This document shows, piece after piece, positions 17,248 to 24,938 of a DNA stretch of 64,000 nucleotides. The first letter of the stretch is position 1. Each line of letters opens with the position of its first letter. A model generated the notes under the pieces. It saw nothing but the letters and a program-made list of their open reading frames with translations. It did no database searches and was not told the origin of the DNA. The position numbers and the translations under genes were made by a program. This DNA is from an uncultured Elusimicrobiales bacterium (GTDB lineage: Bacteria > Elusimicrobiota > Elusimicrobia > Elusimicrobiales > Elusimicrobiaceae), in NCBI GenBank assembly GCA_944324645.1, contig CALUXB010000002.1, forward strand, positions 1-64,000, in the 5' to 3' direction.

Positions 17248-17323
17248 CGGGGCGTAGCGCAGCTGGTAGCGCGCACGGTTCGGGACCGTGAGGTCGTGGG
17301 TTCAAATCCCGCCGCCCCGACCA
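17248..17323 (+). tRNA. tRNA-Pro (CGG)
   Basis: Acceptor CGGGGCG (17248-17254) pairs with CGCCCCG (17313-17319), and CCA is encoded. The anticodon loop TTCGGGA gives CGG. The C1-G72 pair fits tRNA-Pro. The 3' end (from 17314) is the shared core at the boundary of the downstream mobile elements, so this tRNA is the likely integration site. Confidence 0.97.
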
Positions 17324-17326
17324 TTT

Positions 17327-17357
17327 AAAAAGCCGCTTTTAAGCAAGCGGCTTTTTT
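17327..17357 (+). terminator. Terminator of the tRNA-Pro pair
   Basis: AAGCCGCTT / AAGCGGCTT stem and a T run. The first half is repeated at 39206-39227. Confidence 0.9.
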
Positions 17358-17439
17358 GTTGCCTGTGCGAGCCATTTCCCATCGGGAAAATTCCTCCATT
17401 TTTATACATTGCCGTCCTAGATACCTTTTAGAGATACAG

Positions 17440-17466
17440 AAAAAAGGCCTCAACTAGGCCTTTTTC
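17440..17466. terminator. Hairpin at the left end of element A
   Basis: AAAAAAGGCCT / AGGCCTTTTT stem. A diverged counterpart lies at about 36520-36555 at the start of element B, so it belongs to the element end rather than to a gene. Confidence 0.7.
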
Positions 17467-17518
17467 TCTAACTGCCAAATAGAGGGGATCCAAATCTGTT
17501 ACAATATAAGCACAATTT

Positions 17519-18388
17519 ATGTACTTTACTGACAAGAACCGCATTAAGTATTTTAAAACCCTAATAGAAACCTCTATTCCAGAAAGGAAGAAGGCTCGTG
17601 AAGCTTTTTACCTTGATTTATTCTTACAAACCCACGAAGGAACAATATGGAAAGGTTCTAGCAAATTGTTAGACCTGCCAAAACAAGAACGTCCTGATTT
17701 TTTATTTTTAGATGAAAATGGGCAACAAAGAGGATTAGAACTTACTGATTGGGTTAATAATACCAAACAATGCCGTGTAAACCAAATATTAACGGATATT
17801 GCTCGGGATATTTGTATTGAAGTACAAAAAACAAAACATATCAATTTAAGTCTAACTATTGATATTTATGACCCTAAAAAGTGGGGATATCGTACCCGAA
17901 AAGAATTTCTTGATTATGTTTACAATCCAGGGGTAAAGAAACTGCAAGCAAATACAAAAACTATCAAAAAAGTATTTTTAGACAAGATATTGAATAGTGG
18001 AGATATTACTGAATATTTCACAACCGAACAAGTAGAAGTTAAAGGGCAATATTTTAAACTTACATTCTCCAAATCTTGGTTTAATTTTCCTGAATTTCAT
18101 ATTAACAATGACAGCATGTATTGGACAAATCCTACAACAGCATTACAGAAAATTATAAATTGTAAAAACACCAAATACGACTCCTATCTATCCAACTGCA
18201 AGTACTGTGATTTATTAATCATTTACCCCAATTACCATACAGGAAACCCTATTTTTTCGGAAACAGAATTTTCTTTTCAATCGTACTTTCCTAATATTTT
18301 CTTACTGTATTGGGACGGCGAAGATATTTCTGTTACGAAATTAAATACCAGCCGCCCTATTGATTCCAAGAATGCTCCTGTTCTTTAA
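17519..18388 (+). CDS. Unknown cargo protein with possible PD-(D/E)xK nuclease core
   Basis: A 289-aa soluble protein, not assigned to a named family. Residues about 59-78 (RPDFLFLDENGQ then GLELTDW) show a PD...ExT pattern like restriction-fold nucleases, and the C-terminal region ends in beta-rich FLLYWDGEDISV. It lies between the element's left end and the 3' end of the recombinase, whose gene it overlaps tail-to-tail by 32 bp. Element B has a different gene in the same slot. No clear ribosome binding site; TACAAT lies 13 nt before ATG. A defence nuclease is an inference only. Confidence 0.65.
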   Translation: MYFTDKNRIKYFKTLIETSIPERKKAREAFYLDLFLQTHEGTIWKGSSKLLDLPKQERPDFLFLDENGQQRGLELTDWVNNTKQCRVNQILTDIARDICIEVQKTKHINLSLTIDIYDPKKWGYRTRKEFLDYVYNPGVKKLQANTKTIKKVFLDKILNSGDITEYFTTEQVEVKGQYFKLTFSKSWFNFPEFHINNDSMYWTNPTTALQKIINCKNTKYDSYLSNCKYCDLLIIYPNYHTGNPIFSETEFSFQSYFPNIFLLYWDGEDISVTKLNTSRPIDSKNAPVL

Positions 18389-19964
18389 ATTCTGTTTCCC
18401 CCTCAGCCAAATTCATCAGTTCCTTCAAACTCATATTCCGTGGGTTTCTATACTCCAAAATATCCAACACTATCTTGGGAGACAGATAACACAAATTTAA
18501 ATATCGGGCAAAAGTGCGTTTATTCATTCCAGTCTCTTTTTCCCATTCCCGGGTAGTTTTCCCCTTTTCTATTAACTTCTTCAATTGCCACGCACGAGCC
18601 AAACCACGAACAAGGCTTTCATTTAGTTGGCGCACCGTCAAAATATTGTTGGAAGTGCCGTTCTGTAAGCGGGTACTAGTTACATTATCTATGTAGAATG
18701 TGTCTTTTAGGATAATACTATCCCCCTTTATCTGCGCCCGCACCCCACCGCCAGGTGGATTCTCCGCGATGTGCTTCTCCAAAAAATTTTCAAATGCCTG
18801 TTTTTTCAAATATATTGTAACGTAACACTCCTTACCTGTCTTTTGGCAAATAACTCTGTCTAAATAGGTTTTAGCCTCATTTTTACTTAATTTCGCCGCC
18901 GTTGTGCGCGGACAAATATCCCCATAATCCGCATTTTGAATCGTCCGCAACACCAAGTCGTCTAACTGCCCCACCGATAAATGAGCCCCATTACGAATTA
19001 CATAGTATTTAAAACTTTTGGCCCCTTTGCGCCCCGAAGATAGTTTATAGGGCCTCCCCCGCTCATCAACTAACACATCCCCAAGTAAGGTATCAGCACG
19101 GATATTCCTACGATGTTCCCGCAGCCCATTTTTATTGGCACCGAGGTTGGTCTGTACCTTCTCAAAGACCTCTTGCGGGACAATCCCTTTATGTTTCCCA
19201 ATATACACCTTTTTAAGGGCCAAATGTGCGATTTTGCCTATATAGACAGGATTTCCGAGGATTCGCTGTATAGACCCGTGCCGGAACAAATGCCCGCCAC
19301 GTTTATCCCCTGCCGCGGTTTGCCAGCATTTACTGCGGTAGCCTTGCTGATTCATCCAATCGGCTGTGGCTTGTATATTTCCCAGTTCTAAATACTTGCT
19401 AAAAATCAGCTTGACGAGTTCCGTTTCCTGGGGGTTCGAAATTAACTGCTTGTCTTTTAGGTCATAGCCTAGTGGTGGGGTTCCCCCCATCCATAGTCCT
19501 TTAGCCTTACTGGCTGCGATTTTATCCCGTACGCGCTCCGCTGATACCTCCCGTTCAAACTGGGCAAACGATAACAGCATATTAAGCGTCAGTTTCCCCA
19601 TAGAATTACTCGTATCAAACGACTGGGTAATAGACACAAAGTTGCACCCATATTTATCAAACTCCTGCATCATTTTGTGGAAGTCTATAATAGAGCGCGA
19701 CAAGCGGTCCACTTTATAAACCACCACTACTTGGATATGCCCCGCGCGGATATCGTTAAGCAAGGCTTGTAAACCGGGGCGTTCCATCGTCCCCCCGCTG
19801 ATACCGCCATCCGAATAAGTTTTGGTATATTCCCACCCGTTGAACGCTTGGGACAAGATATAGGCCCTACAGGATTCTTCTTGGTTTTGGAGCGAGTTAA
19901 ACTCCATATCTAGGCCGTGCTCTGTGGATTTACGGGTGTATATAGCACAGTTAATTTTGGTCAT
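18357..19964 (-). CDS. Large serine recombinase (integrase)
   Basis: A 535-aa site-specific recombinase. The catalytic Ser is at about 13 in IYTRKSTEHG, followed by VVVYKVDRLSRSIIDF (about 84-99) and the resolvase E helix. Next come the recombinase domain (about 170-280) and a beta-ribbon region that lacks the usual zinc Cys pairs. A long C-terminal part includes an HTH-like segment (TTREWEKETGMNKRTFARYL). ATG 19964 fits the family start. Likely excises and integrates element A. A nearly identical C-terminal piece survives in element B. Confidence 0.93.
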   Translation of the reverse strand: MTKINCAIYTRKSTEHGLDMEFNSLQNQEESCRAYILSQAFNGWEYTKTYSDGGISGGTMERPGLQALLNDIRAGHIQVVVVYKVDRLSRSIIDFHKMMQEFDKYGCNFVSITQSFDTSNSMGKLTLNMLLSFAQFEREVSAERVRDKIAASKAKGLWMGGTPPLGYDLKDKQLISNPQETELVKLIFSKYLELGNIQATADWMNQQGYRSKCWQTAAGDKRGGHLFRHGSIQRILGNPVYIGKIAHLALKKVYIGKHKGIVPQEVFEKVQTNLGANKNGLREHRRNIRADTLLGDVLVDERGRPYKLSSGRKGAKSFKYYVIRNGAHLSVGQLDDLVLRTIQNADYGDICPRTTAAKLSKNEAKTYLDRVICQKTGKECYVTIYLKKQAFENFLEKHIAENPPGGGVRAQIKGDSIILKDTFYIDNVTSTRLQNGTSNNILTVRQLNESLVRGLARAWQLKKLIEKGKTTREWEKETGMNKRTFARYLNLCYLSPKIVLDILEYRNPRNMSLKELMNLAEGETEFKEQEHSWNQ

Positions 19965-19986
19965 ATTTGGTACAATTCTCCTATAC

Positions 19987-20018
19987 ACAGTAACACTTAC
20001 TATCGGGAGAGAAGTCAA
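19987..20018 (-). promoter_or_regulatory. Shared-motif promoter A, upstream of the recombinase
   Basis: On the minus strand TTGACT (20018-20013) is followed by a 17-bp spacer containing ATAGTAAG and then GTTACT. It shares a 24-bp core with the sites near 21800, 24600 and 24930. It lies between the divergent recombinase and HNH genes, so one operator may control both. Confidence 0.65.
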
Positions 20019-20840
20019 ATGCTTAATTTTTACCAAGAAGATAAATGGAGGGTTTCAGTTCAAGAAGAAGATGGCTTAAATAACCATTATTATATATTTC
20101 CAAAAAACAAACAACTTTTTTGGCAATTAGCCCAATCCAATGGAGGTATTATTTTACGCTTTATTGGGAAATATGCACAGCAGCTCCCGGTCTCCGAACA
20201 TTCTATTTTTGTTTCCAATACCCCTCATAAGAGTGATGTCGCTACTTTTATCCGTACCAGTACAATAGGTGGTGTGGATATTTCCAAAAAATTTAAGGAT
20301 ACAATTATTTTAGCAGTCCCTAAAGGGCTGGAGCCCGCATTAGAATATCGTTGGACAGAATTTGCGCAAGAAGAACCTTTATCTATTGCAAAAGAGATAA
20401 AAAGACAGGCTACCTTGGGACAATATTTCCAGGAGCCAATCGGCCCAGAACCCAAACCTCAAAATACTAGCGCGACTACACATCATATTTATAGCCGCGA
20501 TATCAGAAAAAAAGCAAATGCTTTGCGTAAAGCAAATTTTCGTTGTGAAATTTCTAGTAAGCATCAGCTTTTTAAATCCCGCATAACAAATCAAAATTAT
20601 TTAGAAGCACATCATTTAATTCCCTTAAAGCATGCCGACCTTTTCTCTTTTTCTTTAGATATTGAAGCCAATATCATTGCCGTTTGCCCTCATTGCCACC
20701 GTCTATTACATTATGGGGACAAGGAAGAGATTAAACCGATATTAGAACAGTTGTTTCTACAACGAAAAAATCTTTTGGCTTCTAAAGGCATACAACTTAC
20801 TCTGAAGCAACTATATACTTTCTATAGTTCTGCTGATTAA
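20019..20840 (+). CDS. HNH endonuclease domain protein
   Basis: A 273-aa protein with a C-terminal HNH nuclease: YLEAHHLIPLK (about 195-205) gives the His pair, and NIIAVCPHCHRLLHYG (about 222-237) gives Asn, Cys, Cys and His. The N-terminal 160 residues are unassigned and may recognise DNA or another target. GGGAGAG lies about 8 nt before ATG 20019; the longer frame start at 19917 overlaps the recombinase promoter and is rejected. Divergent from the recombinase. Could be a restriction (McrA-like) or mobile-element nuclease. Confidence 0.85.
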   Translation: MLNFYQEDKWRVSVQEEDGLNNHYYIFPKNKQLFWQLAQSNGGIILRFIGKYAQQLPVSEHSIFVSNTPHKSDVATFIRTSTIGGVDISKKFKDTIILAVPKGLEPALEYRWTEFAQEEPLSIAKEIKRQATLGQYFQEPIGPEPKPQNTSATTHHIYSRDIRKKANALRKANFRCEISSKHQLFKSRITNQNYLEAHHLIPLKHADLFSFSLDIEANIIAVCPHCHRLLHYGDKEEIKPILEQLFLQRKNLLASKGIQLTLKQLYTFYSSAD

Positions 20841-21260
20841 TCCAAAAAACTTGGGGCCGCTGATGTGGCCCCGCGTTATTTTCCCGGCAATGGCAGATAA
20901 GTTATCATACACCTCGCCTTCCCACTCGTAAGCGCTCTCTCCTTTTACGGTAACATGATATATTTTGCCCTTATAGGTTTTGCCAATTACCGTACCTATT
21001 TCCAAACTGTATTTTTTCTTCTTAGCGCGCTGAATGTATTTTTCCGGATTAGCTGCATAGCGGTTCAAGCGGGTAATGTATTTATCTGCCAGTTTAGTGC
21101 CAAGCGACTCACACTGAATCGCATACCACAAAGGGCGATATTTCCCTTTGCGCCCGCGCAGCGGGTAAGCATAAAATATATCCCAATAAAACTGGAGTTT
21201 TTCATCACTTAATCCCTTTATTTCTTCCAAGCTTTTGGGCAAATAACATTTATTTCTCAT
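20811..21260 (-). CDS. DUF2924 family protein
   Basis: A 149-aa basic protein ending in the DUF2924 pattern: GTVIGKTYKGKIYHVTVKG, then YEWEGEVYDNLSAIAGKIT and SGPKFFGLI. The N-terminal half (FYAYPLRGRKGKYRPLWYAI) matches the family's helical region. DUF2924 genes sit next to phage-type serine recombinases in many elements. The biochemical role is unknown. It overlaps the DUF5681 gene upstream by 11 bp and the HNH gene tail by 30 bp. Confidence 0.85.
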   Translation of the reverse strand: MRNKCYLPKSLEEIKGLSDEKLQFYWDIFYAYPLRGRKGKYRPLWYAIQCESLGTKLADKYITRLNRYAANPEKYIQRAKKKKYSLEIGTVIGKTYKGKIYHVTVKGESAYEWEGEVYDNLSAIAGKITRGHISGPKFFGLISRTIESI

Positions 21261-21456
21261 TTAGCACGTCCCTCACTTTTTCTATCTTCCGAGCCGCCTT
21301 GCCTTTTTGATAATAGGCCTTGGCTAAGGTGTCAAAGAACAAGATAGCCGTCTCCAGCAGCTGGGCATTTTGCTTCTTTTTGGGCCGCCCCAGGGGATTA
21401 CCCGAGCGGCCCTTTACGAATCTGCCCGTCAACGGCGGCAGTCTATACGGCGTCAT
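21250..21456 (-). CDS. Small DUF5681-like protein
   Basis: A 68-aa basic protein with the motif FVKGRSGNPLGRPKKKQ (about 13-29), the signature of DUF5681, then one helix rich in Lys/Ala. Such motifs occur in phage proteins near terminases; DNA binding is plausible. The start overlaps the upstream DUF2924 gene as ATGA. Confidence 0.8.
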   Translation of the reverse strand: MTPYRLPPLTGRFVKGRSGNPLGRPKKKQNAQLLETAILFFDTLAKAYYQKGKAARKIEKVRDVLNEK

Positions 21457-21722
21457 TTGGTCAATCCAAAGAATACATATCCGCTGATAGGGTGGTGGAC
21501 AATTTCCATCGCTACGCGCGATATACTCTTATATACTTTGCCTTGATACTCAAAGCCGTTCTCAAGCACTTTTACTTCCAGGGTTTGTCCGTGATAAGTT
21601 TTGGTGATAACTGTGCCCACCGCAGGCAAACGGTTGTCGCGCTCTTTGGGTGACGCAACGGAGAAATCAACAGCATTTTGTTTGGCAATTTTTACAGTAG
21701 GTTGTTTAACTTTTCTCTTCAT
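21453..21722 (-). CDS. DUF2924 family protein, short
   Basis: An 89-aa protein containing only the C-terminal DUF2924 module (GTVITKTYHGQTLEVKVLEN, FEYQGKVYKSISRVAMEI, SGYVFFGL). ATG 21722 is preferred over 21770 because GGGAG sits 6 nt upstream of it. First gene of a three-gene operon with two paralogous DUF2924 members. Preceded by shared-motif promoter B. Confidence 0.8.
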   Translation of the reverse strand: MKRKVKQPTVKIAKQNAVDFSVASPKERDNRLPAVGTVITKTYHGQTLEVKVLENGFEYQGKVYKSISRVAMEIVHHPISGYVFFGLTK

Positions 21723-21775
21723 AAAAAACTCCCGATAATATATTGGTTTTAGTAGGGCTTTTTGGTCCATTACTA

Positions 21776-21805
21776 TTACCGCTTACTATCAGGAGTAAAG
21801 TCAAA
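21776..21805 (-). promoter_or_regulatory. Shared-motif promoter B, DUF2924 operon
   Basis: Minus strand: TTGACT, 17-bp spacer with a TTACT...AGTAA dyad, then GGTAAT one base further on. It matches promoters A, C and D of the element. Confidence 0.7.
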
Positions 21806-21829
21806 TTTATAACAATGAAATTATCCGCC

Positions 21830-21857
21830 TTGACAAGTCTTAATTTTGAAGTATACA
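21830..21857 (+). promoter_or_regulatory. Antisense promoter candidate at the 3' end of the restriction gene
   Basis: TTGACA (21830-21835), 16 bp, TATACA (21852-21857) on the plus strand. Transcription would run against the restriction endonuclease gene. Sequence evidence only. Confidence 0.45.
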
Positions 21858-21894
21858 ACTATTACTTATCCTGTACAACCAACGACACTAAGAA

Positions 21895-22974
21895 CTAATG
21901 CAGAACTCTTTCCAAATAACAATCTAAAAATTTATCATGTAACATCTCCGGAGTAACATTCCGCCTCTGGAGAAGAGAATACAACTCATCCACAGCAGAA
22001 TACGGCATATAACGGGTATCTAAAGACTTAAACTGGGGTTTATTTGCTTCCCGGTATACTTTATCCCGGTCTTCATCCGGGGCCACAATAATCCATCGTG
22101 TAGGAAAAGGCGGAATACGGTCCTGGACGTTTTTCATCCTGCTCAAACCACTAGTTACTCCAGTAGAATGTTCCACCTCCATAACCGCAGGCATAAAACG
22201 GTCTCCTTGAAACCAAATACAATCAACCAGCAAAGCTGCGTGGATAGCATCACTATAGGACTGTAATAATTTTTCATCTTCTAAACGGTGAATTACCCCT
22301 TCTAATTCGCCAACCTTTTTATCGCCATATGTCAGCCCCTGGTCGTTACGAGCAACCCAAGTTCTAAAACCAAAATGACGGCCAATAATTACCAGAGCAA
22401 TTTGTATCTGTAAATGACGGCGGCGGACTTCAATATCGACAGAATTATCTAACGGAGTATCCGGAAGAGAAACAGCTTCGTAAATAGCTGTTGAAGTAGG
22501 AATTTCTGATATGGTAACATCTGTATCATACTTTTCTGCTATACCATTACGGTGAGGCATATCCGGCACCCAAACTAAATGTTTATGGCCACGTTTAATC
22601 TGGGAAGTTGAGTCAACTAACTCAATACGGCCCGGCAAGCACCAGTAGAATTCTGGCGTATGGGCTAACAGTGTTTCCAAGGCAGAGCGTGTATTATAAC
22701 TGGCGCCGAGAACACGGTCAATATTTACAGGAACTCCCGGACGGATAGCATTTGCTACCCGCCACAACATATTACCCGAAATATTTGCTTCTTTAGCATC
22801 ATTGGCTGTTTGGCCTTTAGAAACATCATATCTCTTAATAACAATAGGGCCTTCCGGTAAACGGGCAGTCACGACCTGTATTTTGGTCTTAGAATGCTCA
22901 CCAATGTAATCAAACCATTGGTATTTGGGTAAATTATTTATTATTTTTACAATATTTTCCGGAGTTATCCTCAT
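21895..22974 (-). CDS. Type II restriction endonuclease (predicted)
   Basis: A 359-aa protein encoded directly after a C5 cytosine methyltransferase and overlapping it by 41 bp. The C-terminal half contains DCIWFQ...PAVMEVEHSTGVTSGL (about 250-278), a PD-(D/E)xK-like core with D, E-x-E and a conserved STGVTSGLSRM helix. No cysteine or HNH nuclease motif is seen. Context with Dcm and Vsr makes a cytosine-methylation restriction system very likely. The target sequence cannot be predicted. Confidence 0.8.
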   Translation of the reverse strand: MRITPENIVKIINNLPKYQWFDYIGEHSKTKIQVVTARLPEGPIVIKRYDVSKGQTANDAKEANISGNMLWRVANAIRPGVPVNIDRVLGASYNTRSALETLLAHTPEFYWCLPGRIELVDSTSQIKRGHKHLVWVPDMPHRNGIAEKYDTDVTISEIPTSTAIYEAVSLPDTPLDNSVDIEVRRRHLQIQIALVIIGRHFGFRTWVARNDQGLTYGDKKVGELEGVIHRLEDEKLLQSYSDAIHAALLVDCIWFQGDRFMPAVMEVEHSTGVTSGLSRMKNVQDRIPPFPTRWIIVAPDEDRDKVYREANKPQFKSLDTRYMPYSAVDELYSLLQRRNVTPEMLHDKFLDCYLERVLH

Positions 22975-24067
22975 TTTTATAACTTATAAATTTTAATATG
23001 GTTTTGGCAATACCATATGCAGCTTTATAAGGCACTCCGTTTCCTATTGTTTTAAACATATCAGACAACGACATCCATGGAGGCAAAACAAACTCTTTAG
23101 GTAAAGACTGTATAGCCAAAGCTTCCGCCGCAGAAATCCGGCGGGGCTCATATGGATGAATATGAACTTCATTATTACCATAAGCGGCAGTAGGAGAATA
23201 ACGCCAACGGTGTAATCTTTTAAAAGATTTTTTAGCGACATCCCCTTCCGGAATAGTTTGGAACTTAACCAAAGCGGAACGGGGACGAAAGCAATGTTGT
23301 TGGTTTGGATGTTGTGTAACTTTATTTTTATCAAACCAATATTGGACTGTTAGCTGCGGAATAATTTTGGCTGGACAGATACGGACAGGCGAAGGAGTTT
23401 CAGCCTCTGGCCAATTCAGTTTTTTAATTTTTTCTAAGGAAAATGCCATGTGCGTTTCCCAAGGCATTTCTTTAGGTAAAGATTTAAAATATGGCGATTT
23501 CTTAAAAAAGCCTATTAAAATAATACGTTCCCGGTCCTGGGGGGCCCCAAACTCCATAGCATTAATTAACCGGTCAAACAAAATATAACCACTATTAGAA
23601 AATTGCTTTTTAATATCTTCATAAAAAGCTCTGTGTACTTTTGTACGCCACAAGCCTTTCACATTTTCAAACACAAAGAAATCCGGCTGGTATTTACAGA
23701 TAATATCAGCATAAACCTGGGTCAAACGGCCATTAGAACCTGTTTTTCCCCTGTTTTTCCCTCCGACAGAAAAGTCAGGACAAGGCGGCCCCCCGATAAA
23801 ACCAATAGGATGCCCACTTTTCTTTGCCTGGACCAAAATTTTCTTAAAATCATTCTGGTAAGCTCCAGCCAAAACAGCTTCCGCCGAACCTTGTAAATAA
23901 CCATATACTGGTTGTTTCACTTTCATCTGCTTACGGGCATATTGGTAGGCAGATAAAAAATCGGGGTCAAATTCGTTAACAAAAGCAGATATATAACCAG
24001 CTTTTTCAAATCCTAAATCCAGAAACCCAATACCCGAAAAAAATGAAAAAATCTGTGGTGCCTTCAT
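22934..24067 (-). CDS. C5-cytosine DNA methyltransferase
   Basis: A 377-aa modification enzyme of the restriction system. Motif I is FSFFSGIGFLDLGFEKAG (7-24). The catalytic Cys is near 96 in GGPPCPDFS (motif IV), followed by FVFENVKG (motif VI) and QDRERIILIGF (motif VIII). Motif X is IGNGVPYKAAYGIAK at the C terminus. The target-recognition domain lies about 210-310. Located between vsr and the endonuclease gene, all on the minus strand. Confidence 0.93.
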   Translation of the reverse strand: MKAPQIFSFFSGIGFLDLGFEKAGYISAFVNEFDPDFLSAYQYARKQMKVKQPVYGYLQGSAEAVLAGAYQNDFKKILVQAKKSGHPIGFIGGPPCPDFSVGGKNRGKTGSNGRLTQVYADIICKYQPDFFVFENVKGLWRTKVHRAFYEDIKKQFSNSGYILFDRLINAMEFGAPQDRERIILIGFFKKSPYFKSLPKEMPWETHMAFSLEKIKKLNWPEAETPSPVRICPAKIIPQLTVQYWFDKNKVTQHPNQQHCFRPRSALVKFQTIPEGDVAKKSFKRLHRWRYSPTAAYGNNEVHIHPYEPRRISAAEALAIQSLPKEFVLPPWMSLSDMFKTIGNGVPYKAAYGIAKTILKFISYKNEDNSGKYCKNNK

Positions 24068-24102
24068 AATAAATCCTTAATGTAAATTATACCTTTTACA
24101 AG

Positions 24103-24549
24103 TCATATTTGGATATTTTTAGTCTTAAACCGCAGTTTGGCCTCTTCTATATTTTTTTCAATTTCAAAAATGCATTCTGCCAATTCCTTCTTGATCTCTG
24201 TCTCCCAAAACCGTAAAACAGTCCACCCTGCGGATTCCAATTGGCGGGTTACTTCGAGGTCTCTTTTCATATTACGCTGGATTTTACTTTTCCAAAATTC
24301 TTTATTTGTTCCAATACGCTTAACAATAGACGGAAAATCTTTTCCATGCCAAAATTCACTGTCACAAAAAACTGCAATTTTATATTTACGCAAGACAATA
24401 TCCGGCTTTCCCGGAATATTTTTACAATTTTTCCTGTAACGGTATCCCTTACGCCATAAGGCTTTTGCTAAAGATATTTCAATTTTTGTACCGGATGACC
24501 GGATAGCCTGCATGTTTTTTCGGCGTTGTTCTCTTGTTAAACAGTCCAT
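24103..24549 (-). CDS. vsr: Very-short-patch-repair endonuclease Vsr
   Basis: A 148-aa mismatch nuclease that nicks at T:G pairs formed when 5-methylcytosine deaminates. It starts MDCLTREQRRKNMQAIRSS and carries GKPDIVLRKYKIAVFCDSEF, WHGKDF and NKEFWKSKIQRNMKRD, all family motifs. ATG 24549 is chosen with GAGG 5 nt upstream; a GTG two codons earlier (24555) is possible. Encoded just upstream of the cytosine methyltransferase, as in many dcm-vsr pairs. Confidence 0.93.
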   Translation of the reverse strand: MDCLTREQRRKNMQAIRSSGTKIEISLAKALWRKGYRYRKNCKNIPGKPDIVLRKYKIAVFCDSEFWHGKDFPSIVKRIGTNKEFWKSKIQRNMKRDLEVTRQLESAGWTVLRFWETEIKKELAECIFEIEKNIEEAKLRFKTKNIQI

Positions 24550-24576
24550 AGACACCTCAATACCTCTACTAAATAT

Positions 24577-24602
24577 ATACGCTTACCAAGGGGTAATAAG
24601 TC
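24577..24602 (-). promoter_or_regulatory. Shared-motif promoter D, vsr-methyltransferase-endonuclease operon
   Basis: Minus strand TTGACT, spacer with TTACC-CCTT-GGTAA dyad, then TATATAT. Same 24-bp layout as promoters A-C. Confidence 0.65.
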
Positions 24603-24617
24603 AAGCAATTTTAAAAA

Positions 24618-24642
24618 ATACCCCGCCAGAACAGCGGGGTAT
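24618..24642 (-). terminator. Terminator of the 24656-24868 gene
   Basis: ATACCCCGC / GCGGGGTAT stem followed on the minus strand by TTTTTTAA. Confidence 0.85.
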
Positions 24643-24655
24643 CCGGAAAATTTAT

Positions 24656-24868
24656 TTATAACCGCTGGACAAATACCATCATGTCATAAATAGATTTTAT
24701 ACGCTGGTTTACCTGTTCCAGCCCGCATACACCACCAATCACCAGATTGATATTGTTTTCTTCAATACCCTCTTTTGCGTATTCCAGCTTCTGTTTCATC
24801 TCTTGCGCAAGAGAAAACAACATCCCGACGCAACTTTTTAGTATGGCTAATTTTTCTTCTTTTCCCAT
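24656..24868 (-). CDS. Small helical protein of unknown function
   Basis: A 70-aa, fully helical protein with no recognised family; two amphipathic helices suggest an oligomer. It has its own promoter with the shared element motif (24903-24934) and its own terminator, so it is transcribed alone. AAGGAG precedes the ATG. The regulation suggests a role in the element's life cycle rather than a metabolic one. Confidence 0.7.
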   Translation of the reverse strand: MGKEEKLAILKSCVGMLFSLAQEMKQKLEYAKEGIEENNINLVIGGVCGLEQVNQRIKSIYDMMVFVQRL

Positions 24869-24902
24869 AAATTTCTCCTTTTTAAATTGTCCTGCATTCC
24901 AT

Positions 24903-24932
24903 TACCGCTTACTATGAGCAGATAAGTCAAGC
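24903..24932 (-). promoter_or_regulatory. Shared-motif promoter C, small helical protein
   Basis: Minus strand TTGACT, 17-18 bp spacer containing ATAGTAAGC, then GGTAAT. Nearly identical to promoter B. Confidence 0.7.
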
Positions 24933-24938
24933 AACAAT

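Noticed and set aside
19917..20018. N-terminal extension of the HNH protein
   Set aside because: It overlaps the recombinase start and the shared promoter; ATG 20019 has a ribosome binding site.
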